64,000 nt of DNA. It comes from Candidatus Vecturithrix granuli. Lineage in GTDB: Bacteria; Moduliflexota; Moduliflexia; Moduliflexales; Moduliflexaceae. The position numbers and the translations under genes are program-made. The notes under the pieces are model-generated. The model was given only the letters and a program-made list of their open reading frames with translations, was not told the origin of the DNA and made no database searches. The stretch is taken from the NCBI GenBank assembly GCA_000739535.1, contig DF820467.1:1-64000 (forward strand). The letters run 5' to 3'. Positions 16,097 through 25,013 of this stretch are shown here, in pieces (within the stretch, counting starts at the first letter, position 1; each line of letters opens with the position of its first letter).

Positions 16097-17801
16097 TTTT
16101 TCTCTCTACTTGCTGCACGACAACCGCTTCTATGATCGTGTCAGCCGTTACAGGATATTCTATCACGGTTCCTACACTCGTCACAACCTGGTCATTGATG
16201 ATCCAGTGCGAGAATGTTTGACCAGTCGCCGGGATTACCTTCACTCGAATCGGTGTTGTTTCAAAATACCAGCCTTCATACCCCGATTGTTCAGAAAAAC
16301 CATCAATTTCGAGTTGAACATTGGGCGGACTTTGGACGCGACAGGCAAAACTCGAACTCAGATGAAAACGTTCCTGCATTTGTTGTCGCAATACCGCTTT
16401 GCGGTGATCAAAGAATTGCCGGGTGATCTCGATATATTCACGATCCTGAATCCCATAATTGATGGCGATCTGCTCATAATGCGCAAGCCGTTCGTGCAAA
16501 AATTCCTGCGTCAATTTATGGTTCATGGTGTCAACAAATAAACGGGTAAAATATGACCGAAAATCCGGACTCCCTTCTATCAGACGATAAAATAATGCTC
16601 CTCTGGGATCATGAGGGCGCAATTCACGAAATGTGTCAAGTTCCCAGGGATGTTCGACCCGGTGATACTTATCCTGAAAGCTATGATCCATATCCCAATT
16701 AATCCAGAACCATTTGGCATTCGGGTTAGTCATATCAAGTAATAGGGGCCCTTGTAGAGCATCCGTTGGGGCGCAGAACAAGATCGAGAGCACCCAGCGC
16801 GACAGATTTTCAAGATCAACCCGCGCCTGCACTTCTTCCATCGTTAACGGAGTCCTTTGAGTGGCCCAGGTTTTAAACGCCTCATACCTGGCATAATCTC
16901 CTATCTGAAATTGCGATGTTCCCGCATCCCATTTTGTTCGGACAAAGGTAAAGCGGGTATGTCCGTAGTGTGAGAACAGATATTCCTCACTCAAATGTTC
17001 TGTTAACACATATACTCCCTGAAACTCACCATTCAGAAAGAATCGCACCGGTTTGGTTTGCGGAACAATCGCCCCAATTCTTTCAGCGATGTCATACGCC
17101 AGAGGATTGACCAGGTGCCAGTTATCGCGGCGATCATTGTGCAGGATCAGATGGCGGATCGGTTCAGCCCGTTCATCAAAAATTACTCCTGGTTGAAATT
17201 GTTCCTCGCCATAAATAGAGCGAAAATAGGCTCTAAAACTTTTTTCCATCGGAGCGATGCGACTTTTCCCTCCGTGTATTCGCAGACCAATTCCACTTGC
17301 AAACACCAACCGCCCCTGATCAAAATAGGAAAGAAACGCCGAACGTTCCCAGCTTTTGCCGCGTTTTAACGGATTTGACAAAATGCCAATCACCGGATCG
17401 TAGAGATCTACGGGATCAATGACGACCGAGACCAGCGGAGCCGGATTTTCCAGATCATCATGATAGACAATGGTACTGCTCGGCAATTTTTCCGGTGGAA
17501 TATGCTCCAGGCCATAGAGTTGAATATCAACCCGACTCTTGCGCTGAAACAAACGATGACGTTTGTTCAGTTCTGTAGCAGGAAGGTGTTTATAATAGAC
17601 ATATTCATTCGGAACCACCTGAAGCAAATTCAACTGGCGCAAGGTTTCTCCGATAGCATTGAACGACAACATCGCAGAGGGAACGGTCTGTAACTGCAAG
17701 CGTTGCTTGAGCGGGGCAAACATCCCCCCTAGTTCAACAAGCAACACACTGACAAGAAGTATAACAAACGTTCCCAGGAGACCAATTTTGTAGCGCGCCA
17801 T
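16080..17801 (-). CDS. CotH kinase-like protein with InlB-type C-terminal repeat
   Basis: The 573-residue protein has an N-terminal membrane anchor (about 7-27) and a CotH domain at about 115-450. Key segments are GLRIHGGKSR, LHNDRRDN, FLNGEFQGVYVLTEHL and WINWDMDHSF, the last holding the metal-binding Asp residues of this atypical kinase fold. Bacterial CotH phosphorylates spore-coat protein, and other members act on surface proteins. A divergent InlB B-repeat-like domain (about 500-565, GYEGWYFETTPIRV) ends the protein. It overlaps the TolB-like gene and follows DUF4956 after 7 bp. The CotH, DUF4956 and VTC grouping recurs in other bacteria. Confidence 0.88.
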   Translation of the reverse strand: MARYKIGLLGTFVILLVSVLLVELGGMFAPLKQRLQLQTVPSAMLSFNAIGETLRQLNLLQVVPNEYVYYKHLPATELNKRHRLFQRKSRVDIQLYGLEHIPPEKLPSSTIVYHDDLENPAPLVSVVIDPVDLYDPVIGILSNPLKRGKSWERSAFLSYFDQGRLVFASGIGLRIHGGKSRIAPMEKSFRAYFRSIYGEEQFQPGVIFDERAEPIRHLILHNDRRDNWHLVNPLAYDIAERIGAIVPQTKPVRFFLNGEFQGVYVLTEHLSEEYLFSHYGHTRFTFVRTKWDAGTSQFQIGDYARYEAFKTWATQRTPLTMEEVQARVDLENLSRWVLSILFCAPTDALQGPLLLDMTNPNAKWFWINWDMDHSFQDKYHRVEHPWELDTFRELRPHDPRGALFYRLIEGSPDFRSYFTRLFVDTMNHKLTQEFLHERLAHYEQIAINYGIQDREYIEITRQFFDHRKAVLRQQMQERFHLSSSFACRVQSPPNVQLEIDGFSEQSGYEGWYFETTPIRVKVIPATGQTFSHWIINDQVVTSVGTVIEYPVTADTIIEAVVVQQVERKNEETP

Positions 17802-17808
17802 CTTGAGA

Positions 17809-18519
17809 TTAGATCATTCCCGGTTGGTTAAAGAAAATATTAAACGCCGCATCGCCGATAATGCGTTGCAATTCCGTCTGAAATTCCGCTACTGTCCACT
17901 TTTTGGGACGAGCAAAATTATACGCGATCACCACCTGATCGCCATTTTTCGAAATGCTCCCCAAACGCCCCTTATAGAGTTTTGTTTCCAGCAAGTGCAT
18001 CAAATCCGAACTTTTGGCGTGATAGTCTTGTTCTGCGAGCGTAATCAGGAGGACGCCATCATGATTGGCCTCTTTGAACATACGGGGTCCAAGGTTGATG
18101 AGCGTCAAGGCGATCACAGCGATGAGCAGAAGAAGCACCAGAAAAGCCAGATTAAACGTCGCGCAGGCGATGGAGGCGGCAATCACCAGCATAATAAACC
18201 CTATTTCTTCCGGTTCTTTAATAGGCGTTCGAAAACGTACAATTGATAACGCCCCTAGCAAGCCTAACGAAAGCGGAAGCGAAAATTGAATACAAATAAA
18301 AATCGCTGTAATTGAAAGCCCTAATAGGGGAAAGGCGCGATGCACCTGGCTGCCGGTCGAACGGCTTTGATAAAAATAGGAATACAAAAACGAAATAAAA
18401 ATTGACGCAAGCACCGAGACTCCCATAACAAAAATAAACGCCAGAATGCCGATATCTTCCATTTTCTGGCTGCCAAAGCCACTTAACATCAACATCCAAT
18501 CTGCCAATTGTTCTTTCAT
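17809..18519 (-). CDS. DUF4956 membrane protein
   Basis: 236 residues. About three or four membrane helices occupy residues 20-140, with the family signature SLGLLGALSIVRFRTPIKEPEE, and a cytosolic C-terminal half follows. DUF4956 proteins habitually accompany VTC-domain and CotH genes. Their activity is unproven, and a role in polyphosphate or phosphate transfer at the membrane is the usual guess. The start at 18519 follows AAAGGAT, and the stop is 7 bp from the CotH start. Confidence 0.88.
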   Translation of the reverse strand: MKEQLADWMLMLSGFGSQKMEDIGILAFIFVMGVSVLASIFISFLYSYFYQSRSTGSQVHRAFPLLGLSITAIFICIQFSLPLSLGLLGALSIVRFRTPIKEPEEIGFIMLVIAASIACATFNLAFLVLLLLIAVIALTLINLGPRMFKEANHDGVLLITLAEQDYHAKSSDLMHLLETKLYKGRLGSISKNGDQVVIAYNFARPKKWTVAEFQTELQRIIGDAAFNIFFNQPGMI

Positions 18520-18602
18520 TGACTATCCTTTTCTTTTTGCTGCCCCTGGGATCTTCCCGGGGACAGATCAAATCTCTGCTTTTGTGATAGTTAAAAATAG
18601 AT

Positions 18603-18635
18603 AAAAACCGAGTTTTTTTGAAAAACTCGGTTTTT
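18603..18635. terminator. Intrinsic terminator between VTC and DUF4956
   Basis: Arms AAAAACCGAGTTTTT (18603-18617) and AAAAACTCGGTTTTT (18621-18635). It lies downstream of the VTC gene and upstream of DUF4956, so the two may be separate or attenuated transcripts despite their functional link. Confidence 0.8.
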
Positions 18636-18654
18636 TGTAAAGACAAATTTGAAT

Positions 18655-19389
18655 CTATACATACGCAACTCGCCGAATTTCTTGATAACACGCTAAATAT
18701 TTCGAAAATGAGGATTTTCTACAGCCAAATGCAGTCAACTGCGATAACACGTTTGGTAAGCATTCAAGATGTCCTTTTATTTCCAATACGGCTGTCTGAA
18801 TCGGCATCGGATTTGGCTCAGGCAGCATATACCTGTTCACCTTCGGTGCTGAAATGTTACAATCCACGCACACTCTCGCGCCGCTGATACCCTCAATAAA
18901 TCTGTAGCGTTCATATTGGACAATAAACGCTGGAAAGACCTGGTCTTCTAAGAAAACTCCATGTGATTGGAGCAACTGAGGAATTTCCAACAGTTGCTGA
19001 TTCTCCAACGGGATCTCTGAAAACCACTGACTTGAATACGGGGCCTTCATCCGAAATTTGGTTCTTGGCGCGCCCACTTTCGATTTCAGTTCGATAAATG
19101 CTGTGCCGGGGCTGATGCGATCATCCGGTTCACGATACCAACGCACCCGCAATTTCGTTTTCAGATAATCGCTATTGATCTTTTCTTGTAAAAACCGCCA
19201 ATCTTTGGTATCATAATAGATACTTGCGACGATATTATGCGGAAATTCCGGATCTATACGACAAATATGTTGTAACCATTGGAGTACCGGCGTTACCCGG
19301 AGGTTTGAAAACACATATTTAACTTCGTGCTCCAATGTTTTTGGTTGCTGTTGACTTGAATAAGATTGATTGCTGGCTCTCACATTCAT
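18655..19389 (-). CDS. VTC-domain polyphosphate polymerase-like protein
   Basis: 244 residues forming a VTC-type triphosphate-tunnel domain. An N-terminal HEVKYVF (ExKY-like), SIYYDTKDW, KTKLRVRWYRE (basic tunnel residues) and FIELKSK match the nucleotide- and metal-binding pattern. In yeast, Vtc4 makes polyphosphate from ATP. Bacterial homologues beside DUF4956 and CotH are inferred to do related chemistry. The product is soluble with no signal peptide. The start is at ATG 19389 after CAGGGG. Confidence 0.88.
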   Translation of the reverse strand: MNVRASNQSYSSQQQPKTLEHEVKYVFSNLRVTPVLQWLQHICRIDPEFPHNIVASIYYDTKDWRFLQEKINSDYLKTKLRVRWYREPDDRISPGTAFIELKSKVGAPRTKFRMKAPYSSQWFSEIPLENQQLLEIPQLLQSHGVFLEDQVFPAFIVQYERYRFIEGISGARVCVDCNISAPKVNRYMLPEPNPMPIQTAVLEIKGHLECLPNVLSQLTAFGCRKSSFSKYLACYQEIRRVAYV

Positions 19390-19518
19390 CCCCTGCCGAA
19401 CGATTATTTCCTGACTCTGACGGAAAGACCCGTATTTGTTGAGAAAATCGGGTTCTTTATATGCGCCATGACACTAAATAAATCTCTGAGATTTCTGGCA
19501 AGAAAAATGGCAAGAATT

Positions 19519-20289
19519 TTATTCCCGAGCTGTCTCGATCAATTTTCCATTAACGATAGCATCAAACCATTGTTGCGCGATAATATTGTACCCTGTATCA
19601 CTAAAATGAACGTGATCCGAATAGAGAGCGTCTCCTCCGTTGTCTCTAATCGCCTGATAATTATCAACAAGGGGAATATTATATTGCGTCGCCAGGCTCT
19701 CGATCCGGGCATTCAGTGAGCGAATATATGGATTAACCCAGGCGCGAACATCAGTGGTTTTGGCGGGTGTGACCGTACTCACAAGGGGAATTTTTTTCGA
19801 GATAAGGGCTTCATTGATCATGGCTTCAATATACTCGGCCGTGTGACAATCATAAGGTTCGTGACAATGCCCGGGATTGAGAAGATCATTAATTCCTATC
19901 ATCAGCAAAGCAATATCAGCATCGGCGATTTCTTGCAGCCAGCGTTCATGAGTGGAATATGCCCGTTCTCCACGGATTCCTGCATTCAAGACAACAACCG
20001 TATAACCAGCGGCAAGCAATTTCTCCTGGAGCATGGAGGGATAACCACCGCCAGACGCCCCCTGCCCATAAGTAATGCTGTCGCCAATAGCAATAATGAC
20101 CGTTGTTGCTTCAGGATATTGAGGCGAATCGATCGCTGAACCTGATGTATCATCAGAGAGAATTCCCTCTGCTTTATCAACTCCAACTTTTGTTTCAACC
20201 GGATTGCCTGGTGAGCGATCCTTACATCCGATCATCAATACCGCTATTGTTACCCAGCCTATGAATATCCACAAAGACTTTCTGTTCAT
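19519..20289 (-). CDS. SGNH/GDSL hydrolase lipoprotein
   Basis: About 256 residues: lipoprotein signal ending AVLMIGC, a short linker, then an SGNH domain with GDSITYGQG (nucleophile Ser), GIND in place of GTND, and DHVHFSD (catalytic Asp-His). It is homologous to the C-terminal half of the 6026-7177 protein but lacks the TP linker and the N-terminal domain. ATG 20289 is chosen over TTG 20295; AAGGAGG precedes both. A periplasmic or surface esterase/deacetylase role is likely. Confidence 0.88.
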   Translation of the reverse strand: MNRKSLWIFIGWVTIAVLMIGCKDRSPGNPVETKVGVDKAEGILSDDTSGSAIDSPQYPEATTVIIAIGDSITYGQGASGGGYPSMLQEKLLAAGYTVVVLNAGIRGERAYSTHERWLQEIADADIALLMIGINDLLNPGHCHEPYDCHTAEYIEAMINEALISKKIPLVSTVTPAKTTDVRAWVNPYIRSLNARIESLATQYNIPLVDNYQAIRDNGGDALYSDHVHFSDTGYNIIAQQWFDAIVNGKLIETARE

Positions 20290-20327
20290 CGCCAATTGTC
20301 CTCCTTATGAGAAATCCTTGTAGTTAC

Positions 20328-21314
20328 TTAATCCTTGCGCAAAGCGTAAACAATTCCTCCGGCAATTCCCTGAATCAGAATCATTCCAAAAGCAATCCAG
20401 CTAAAGGCAATGGCCTGGGAACTCGTGACGCTAAAGGCACCTAAGAGCAAAATAAATGCAGCTTCTCGTCCGCCAATGCCGTTAATGAACACTGGCACCA
20501 TTAACACCACAGTCACCACGGGAATAATGAGAAAAAAATACATGACGGGCACGGAGAGTGCGAGGGCATAAGCAATCAGATAATAATGCAAAATGACATT
20601 AATTTGTAGAAACAGAGCAAGAATAAAGGCGATGACCATCACGCGCCGGTTGCGTTTATACACGCACAAAGCATCGTAAATCTGTTTCAATTTCTGTTGT
20701 ACTTTCGCTAAAAAGGGGAGTTTCACTAGCTCAGGATGTTCAAAGATAGACTTCACTGTTTTGGCGACCCTATGATTCATAGCTAAAAGAAACAACACAA
20801 AAATCACCAATAAACCGGCCAGCGTCAGCCAGATAATCGGGATATTGCCAAAGTGCGAAAAGCCGAACAGCAAGGCAAACAGAGCAAATAACCCCAGGGC
20901 AAAAATTCCTGTCAGACGTTCCACGACCACCACAGTCATTGACTCTGTTTTTGAACCGACTTGTGTCGAAGTATCATACGCGCGATACACATCGCCTCCC
21001 ACTGTTGAAGGCAGAAAGTTATTGAAAAAAATGCCAATTAACACGGAACGCAGCAGATACCAGGTTGAAAGATGCGCGCCCCGGGCAGCAAGGAGCATCT
21101 GCCAGCGAACTGCCGTCAGCCAGAATCCAATCGGATGCAGACAAAAAGCTATGAGAACCCACCAAGGGCTGGCCGTTTTCAGGGCGTCCCAAATCGCAGA
21201 AAGATCAGCCCGGTATAATAAATACATCAGCAGCAGACCACTGATCAGACATTTGATCACAAGCTTTCTTGTATTTTTTTTCGCGCCCACTTGTTTCAAC
21301 TCTTGTTGTATCAT
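20328..21314 (-). CDS. Lysylphosphatidylglycerol-synthase TM (UPF0104) flippase-like protein
   Basis: 328 residues with about eight membrane helices matching the LPG_synthase_TM family: an early YRADLSAIWDALK, FFNNFLPSTVGGDVYRAY, VVVERLTGIFALG, and GIGGREAAFILLLG near the end. Such stand-alone domains are thought to move lipids or lipid-linked sugars across the inner membrane. Position between SGNH and epimerase genes fits envelope glycan work. The substrate is unknown. Confidence 0.88.
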   Translation of the reverse strand: MIQQELKQVGAKKNTRKLVIKCLISGLLLMYLLYRADLSAIWDALKTASPWWVLIAFCLHPIGFWLTAVRWQMLLAARGAHLSTWYLLRSVLIGIFFNNFLPSTVGGDVYRAYDTSTQVGSKTESMTVVVVERLTGIFALGLFALFALLFGFSHFGNIPIIWLTLAGLLVIFVLFLLAMNHRVAKTVKSIFEHPELVKLPFLAKVQQKLKQIYDALCVYKRNRRVMVIAFILALFLQINVILHYYLIAYALALSVPVMYFFLIIPVVTVVLMVPVFINGIGGREAAFILLLGAFSVTSSQAIAFSWIAFGMILIQGIAGGIVYALRKD

Positions 21315-21345
21315 GGTATTTTTTTCCTTTATTCCGTCTAATGAT

Positions 21346-22338
21346 TTACAGCCATCCTTGCTCTTTATACCAGGCCACGGTGCGCTTTACTCCATCCGAC
21401 AGTTCGATTTCGGGCTGAAATCCTAAGGTACGTTGAATTTTGCTGATATCAAACGCCTGATCGCGCAAAAAGAAATCAAGACGACGGTGATGAATTGGCG
21501 GTTCAATACCCAGAGGTTTACACATCGTTTCACATATTGTTGCCCCGACTTTTGCGAGGCCAGCAGGCACTTTTAACGGCAGCAGAGAAGAGCCGGCTTC
21601 CTGAGCAATAGCCTTTGCCAGCGATTCCAGGCTGACTGTGACGCCGCCGGACACAATAAAGACTTCTCCGATAGCTGCATCGATCTTTTCAGCGCACAGC
21701 ACCAGGCCGCGCGCCACATCCTCGACATACACTGGTGAAAGCCGGGTTTGACCAGTGCCAATCAAAAAAAATCGGCCTTTGGCGACCATACGGAAGAATT
21801 TATAGGTACGCCTGTCGCCCGGCCCATATACCCAGGCCGGACGAACGACCGTAACTGGAACGTTAAAACTTTTGTGATATTCCAAAGCCAGCAATTCGGC
21901 CTTATACTTGGTTTCGCCATACGCGCTATCCGGGGCGCAACGCGAGCGTTCATCAGCCGGAATTTCCGGCAGGGGGCCGATCACCCCGACGCTGCTACAC
22001 TGCACAAACGCGCGTAAATTGGCTTCCCGGCACACATCCAAAAGATGCTGTGTCCCTTGATAATTAATATCCCAATAGATCCGGTCATCAATACTCACTG
22101 GCGTAAGAATGCTGGCAAGATGAAAAACCGTGTCAATATCAGAGTATCGTTGGAAAATCTGACTCAGCGAAGCTTTATCGCATACATCGCCATAAACCAG
22201 AGTAGTCTTCAAATCTTCTAATGCCTGAATTTTGCTGGTTTTCCTGACCAGCGCATAGACTTTATGACCCTGTTCGACTAACAATTTGACCAAATGCGCG
22301 CCCACAAACCCTGACGCGCCTGTCACAAGAGCGTTCAT
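21346..22338 (-). CDS. NAD-dependent epimerase/dehydratase (extended SDR)
   Basis: About 330 residues. The Rossmann motif is GASGFVGAH (GxxGxxG), followed by the catalytic Ser in VQCSSVGVIG and YGETKYKAE (YxxxK). Extended SDRs of this type act on nucleotide sugars or on lipid-linked and sterol-like substrates, and the sequence resembles the hopanoid-associated epimerase group. A GTG at 22344 would overlap the HNH stop; ATG 22338 follows GAGGAAAAG. It is translationally close to the HNH gene. Confidence 0.87.
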   Translation of the reverse strand: MNALVTGASGFVGAHLVKLLVEQGHKVYALVRKTSKIQALEDLKTTLVYGDVCDKASLSQIFQRYSDIDTVFHLASILTPVSIDDRIYWDINYQGTQHLLDVCREANLRAFVQCSSVGVIGPLPEIPADERSRCAPDSAYGETKYKAELLALEYHKSFNVPVTVVRPAWVYGPGDRRTYKFFRMVAKGRFFLIGTGQTRLSPVYVEDVARGLVLCAEKIDAAIGEVFIVSGGVTVSLESLAKAIAQEAGSSLLPLKVPAGLAKVGATICETMCKPLGIEPPIHHRRLDFFLRDQAFDISKIQRTLGFQPEIELSDGVKRTVAWYKEQGWL

Positions 22339-22340
22339 TA

Positions 22341-22775
22341 TCACTTTTCCTCATCTGGTGGATGCTTTTTGGCCTGTAAGAGGATGTGCCGGAGATTCAC
22401 CACTCCAGCACGATTCAGATGTAAGGTTTCAACGGTCGCACGCCCGGTTGGCGTCACACCAAGAATCAACGTACAGTCCTCATTCCAGACAAAATGGTCG
22501 TCCCACTGCTGAGAGCGGGGGTGATACAACGGAACCATCCGGTGCGTGATGGTATCATACCCTTCTGTTTTCGTATATTTATGATTATTACAGCCTTGAC
22601 AAGAGAAAGCCAAATTCTCTGATGTGGTATCTCCCCCTTTTTCGACAGGGATGATATGGTCAACAGAAAACGGTTGCGTTGAAAATTGTTCCTGGCTGAG
22701 ACAATACTCACAACAGGCGTGAGCACGTTGTTTCACCACCTGTCGCAGCTTTTGAGGAATCTGAGATTTACGCAT
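22341..22775 (-). CDS. HNH endonuclease
   Basis: 144 residues. The motif order CEYC, VDHIIP, then N-LAFSCQGCNNHK gives the beta-beta-alpha metal site with His and two structural Cys pairs. The start overlaps the end of the upstream gene by 8 bp, so the pair is translationally coupled. Single-domain HNH proteins occur in mobile elements, defence and repair; nothing here decides which. Confidence 0.88.
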   Translation of the reverse strand: MRKSQIPQKLRQVVKQRAHACCEYCLSQEQFSTQPFSVDHIIPVEKGGDTTSENLAFSCQGCNNHKYTKTEGYDTITHRMVPLYHPRSQQWDDHFVWNEDCTLILGVTPTGRATVETLHLNRAGVVNLRHILLQAKKHPPDEEK

Positions 22776-23172
22776 TCGTTGACGGGGACATCCCGAACTC
22801 TTCCAGAATGATGCTCAGGGGCTGTTCCCGAAGACGGGCTAATTCCATGATATTTTCCATGCGCTTCGCATCCAACAGTTCGACTTGATCGGTCAAATCC
22901 AACAGCTCTTGATATTCCTCGGGGGTGAGGGTTCTGGCATCGCGCTTTTCAATCAGGACATCATAGCGTTGCTGAACAGACAAGGGAATTCCCTGATTAA
23001 TCCTGAGTAACAATTCGGATTCGCGTGAAGAAAGACGGTGTTCTTCATGTAGCGGATGAATTCGATCAACCGTCAGTAAAAATTTCTTGAATTCTGATTG
23101 AGGAAGTTGGGCGACCGCCTTGACCAATTGATCAAAGGACAACTCCGCATTAACTTGTACAACAGGCATCAT
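22768..23172 (-). CDS. Uncharacterised helical protein paired with HNH nuclease
   Basis: The 134-residue protein begins MMPVVQVNAELSFDQLVKAV and is rich in Leu, Glu and Gln with strong helical propensity. No family can be named from memory, but the same kind of protein is seen beside HNH genes in some cyanobacterial-type genomes. The overlap with the HNH gene suggests a specificity, control or inhibitor partner. AAGGTGAT supports the start. Confidence 0.6.
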   Translation of the reverse strand: MMPVVQVNAELSFDQLVKAVAQLPQSEFKKFLLTVDRIHPLHEEHRLSSRESELLLRINQGIPLSVQQRYDVLIEKRDARTLTPEEYQELLDLTDQVELLDAKRMENIMELARLREQPLSIILEEFGMSPSTNA

Positions 23173-23403
23173 ATCACCTTCTTTATTCGCATTTTTCTCT
23201 GTTCACGAGCATCATTGTGCATCACCTTCACGCGTTCTTCCTGATTTTCTCAGAAAGCCACACGACAGGCTTGCATCAGCAGAACTTACCTGTCAAGGAA
23301 AATTGATAAATTGCGGTTCAAAAATACGGAATCAGACAGAAAAGGTGAGACACACTTCAAGAGCATACAGAACATCGCGGATTTTTGGTTGCGCTACCAA
23401 AAC

Positions 23404-23464
23404 GTGTAACGCGAAACTGGAGTTTCGCGTTACACGGAGTTTGCAAACGGAGGTTTGCGCTCCG
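23404..23464. repeat. Stand-alone hairpin cargo pair
   Basis: A 32-nt perfect palindrome (23404-23435) centred on GCGAAACTGGAGTTTCGC is followed by a second one around GCAAACGGAGGTTTGC with GGAG/CTCC flanks (23436-23464). The first core is the same as the cargo of elements A1-A3. No ATGAAAAT ends are present. The rest of the 23173-23524 gap shows no gene. Confidence 0.75.
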
Positions 23465-23524
23465 GTTCGTGATGTTTCGCCGGACGTATTTCACATTCGC
23501 TGTATTCGTGTCATTCGATGACTT

Positions 23525-24322
23525 TCAACGGTATATATCTTTTCTGGCTGATACCATGAGAATGTAGCCCCGGGTAAACGGGATCAATCTATCAAGTAAT
23601 CCAATGATTTTGACCACCGGATAGATCAGTGAATATATTTTCAATGACTTTGCATGACGGGCGGCGTCCTCGTCCGAATTCGGGGAAATGCCGCCTTTAA
23701 TGCCGCCGCGGTGTTTCTTCTTGCTCAATACAAAGAAATAGGCAAAATTGATGCCGAGTTCAATCCCTTCGCTGAAAAAGCGGCTAAACGACGTGGACTG
23801 TGTGACCACAAAGCCACTTTTGTCAAGTTTTTCCTGCAATTCTTTCAGGGAATACCCTTCGCGCACATGACCGTAATCTTCCGGTCGAAACCCAAGCCAA
23901 CGACGAACGTGGTTAAGAATTAAGCCCTTCTCCGTATGTGGCACCGTAATATACAATGTTCCATCATCTTTCAACACTCGGAACATTTCGTGAATAAATT
24001 CTTGATCCGTATGAATGTGCTCCAGAAAATCAATTGCGATAATGCAATCAAACTGTTTGTCTTGAAAATTCAAGGTTTTGCCGTCAGTGTACTCAACCCC
24101 CTCTTTGACCAGTTCTCTGGTGATGCGAAGATTTTCCTCGTCAGCATCAACGCTGATCCAATTCCCGCCCCATTGGCGGAGATGATAGCTCAAGACCCCT
24201 TTATCACACCCCACTTCAAGGCAGGTTTTGCCTGCTAACGGTTCGATAAATCGCTGAATCGCCTGAATTTTTTCCTGCTTTTTTAACGACTTTTCTGCAA
24301 TCTGCAACTGCCAGTGTTCCAT
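23525..24322 (-). CDS. Class I SAM-dependent methyltransferase
   Basis: 265 residues. Motif I is CLEVGCDKGVLS, the acidic residue after strand 2 is in SVDADEEN, motif II is DCIIAIDFLEH, then FRVLKDDGTLYITVPH. The C-terminal part has a basic KKKHRGG stretch and a hydrophobic segment. The pattern resembles UbiE/COQ5-like or glycan/lipid methyltransferases; the substrate is unknown. AAGGAACTT supports the start. It lies 14 bp downstream of pspA. Confidence 0.85.
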   Translation of the reverse strand: MEHWQLQIAEKSLKKQEKIQAIQRFIEPLAGKTCLEVGCDKGVLSYHLRQWGGNWISVDADEENLRITRELVKEGVEYTDGKTLNFQDKQFDCIIAIDFLEHIHTDQEFIHEMFRVLKDDGTLYITVPHTEKGLILNHVRRWLGFRPEDYGHVREGYSLKELQEKLDKSGFVVTQSTSFSRFFSEGIELGINFAYFFVLSKKKHRGGIKGGISPNSDEDAARHAKSLKIYSLIYPVVKIIGLLDRLIPFTRGYILMVSARKDIYR

Positions 24323-24336
24323 AAGTTCCTTAAAAT

Positions 24337-24999
24337 TTATGCGTGCAAACGTAAGCGTTCTTTCAACGCCTCCAGTTCCCGATCAAGACCAAGATCCGGT
24401 TTGGCCTCCAACGCTTCGAATTGCTGTTCTAAAGAAGGGGCGTTCAATTCTTCCTGCGCCGCATTCATGGCTTCTACGTTAAGCAATTTGTCTTCAAATT
24501 TTTCAAACACCTGGTTCGTCGTCAATTCATTCAACATGCCCTGTAATCGTTTTTGCGTTTCCGCGTGTCGAAACCGCATCACAAGATTCCGCTTTTTGCG
24601 CTGCGCCGTTTGAATTCGCTCTCGCAACTGATGATAATCCTGTTTCAACCTGGCAGAAAGCCGTTTTTGCTGTTCCCATTGAGGATGCAGTTGCTCGGTA
24701 TAGTCTTCTGCTTCACGTTTGCGTTTCAGGGCTTCTCTGGCCAGGGATTCATTCCCCTCTTTCAACGCTAACACGGCGTTTTTTTCCCAGCGTGTAATCT
24801 CTTGCTGGTATTTTTCGACCTGGTTTTTCAACTGCTTTTCGTCGGCAATCACATTAATGACATCGCCACGTAGTCGCTCAACCTGTTTCTGCATATCTCG
24901 AATAGACTGTTCTATCGCCCGTTCAGGATCTTCAATACGATCGATCCAGGCATTGACATGCGACTTAATTATTGTCCAAAATCTTACAAAAATATTCAT
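24337..24999 (-). CDS. pspA: PspA/IM30 family membrane-stress protein
   Basis: 220 residues, nearly all helical coiled coil. It opens FVRFWTIIKSHVNAWIDRIE, with the PspA pattern EDPERAIEQSIRDMQ in the first helices. PspA/Vipp1 proteins form oligomers that protect or remodel the inner membrane. AAAGGAATTT precedes the ATG. It lies 14 bp downstream of the dihydrolipoyl dehydrogenase gene and 14 bp upstream of the methyltransferase. Confidence 0.9.
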   Translation of the reverse strand: MNIFVRFWTIIKSHVNAWIDRIEDPERAIEQSIRDMQKQVERLRGDVINVIADEKQLKNQVEKYQQEITRWEKNAVLALKEGNESLAREALKRKREAEDYTEQLHPQWEQQKRLSARLKQDYHQLRERIQTAQRKKRNLVMRFRHAETQKRLQGMLNELTTNQVFEKFEDKLLNVEAMNAAQEELNAPSLEQQFEALEAKPDLGLDRELEALKERLRLHA

Positions 25000-25013
25000 A
25001 ATAAATTCCTTTA

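Noticed and set aside
23404-23464. Tandem hairpins as a possible CRISPR array
   Set aside because: Only two dissimilar palindromes, no equal-length direct repeats or spacers, and no cas genes.
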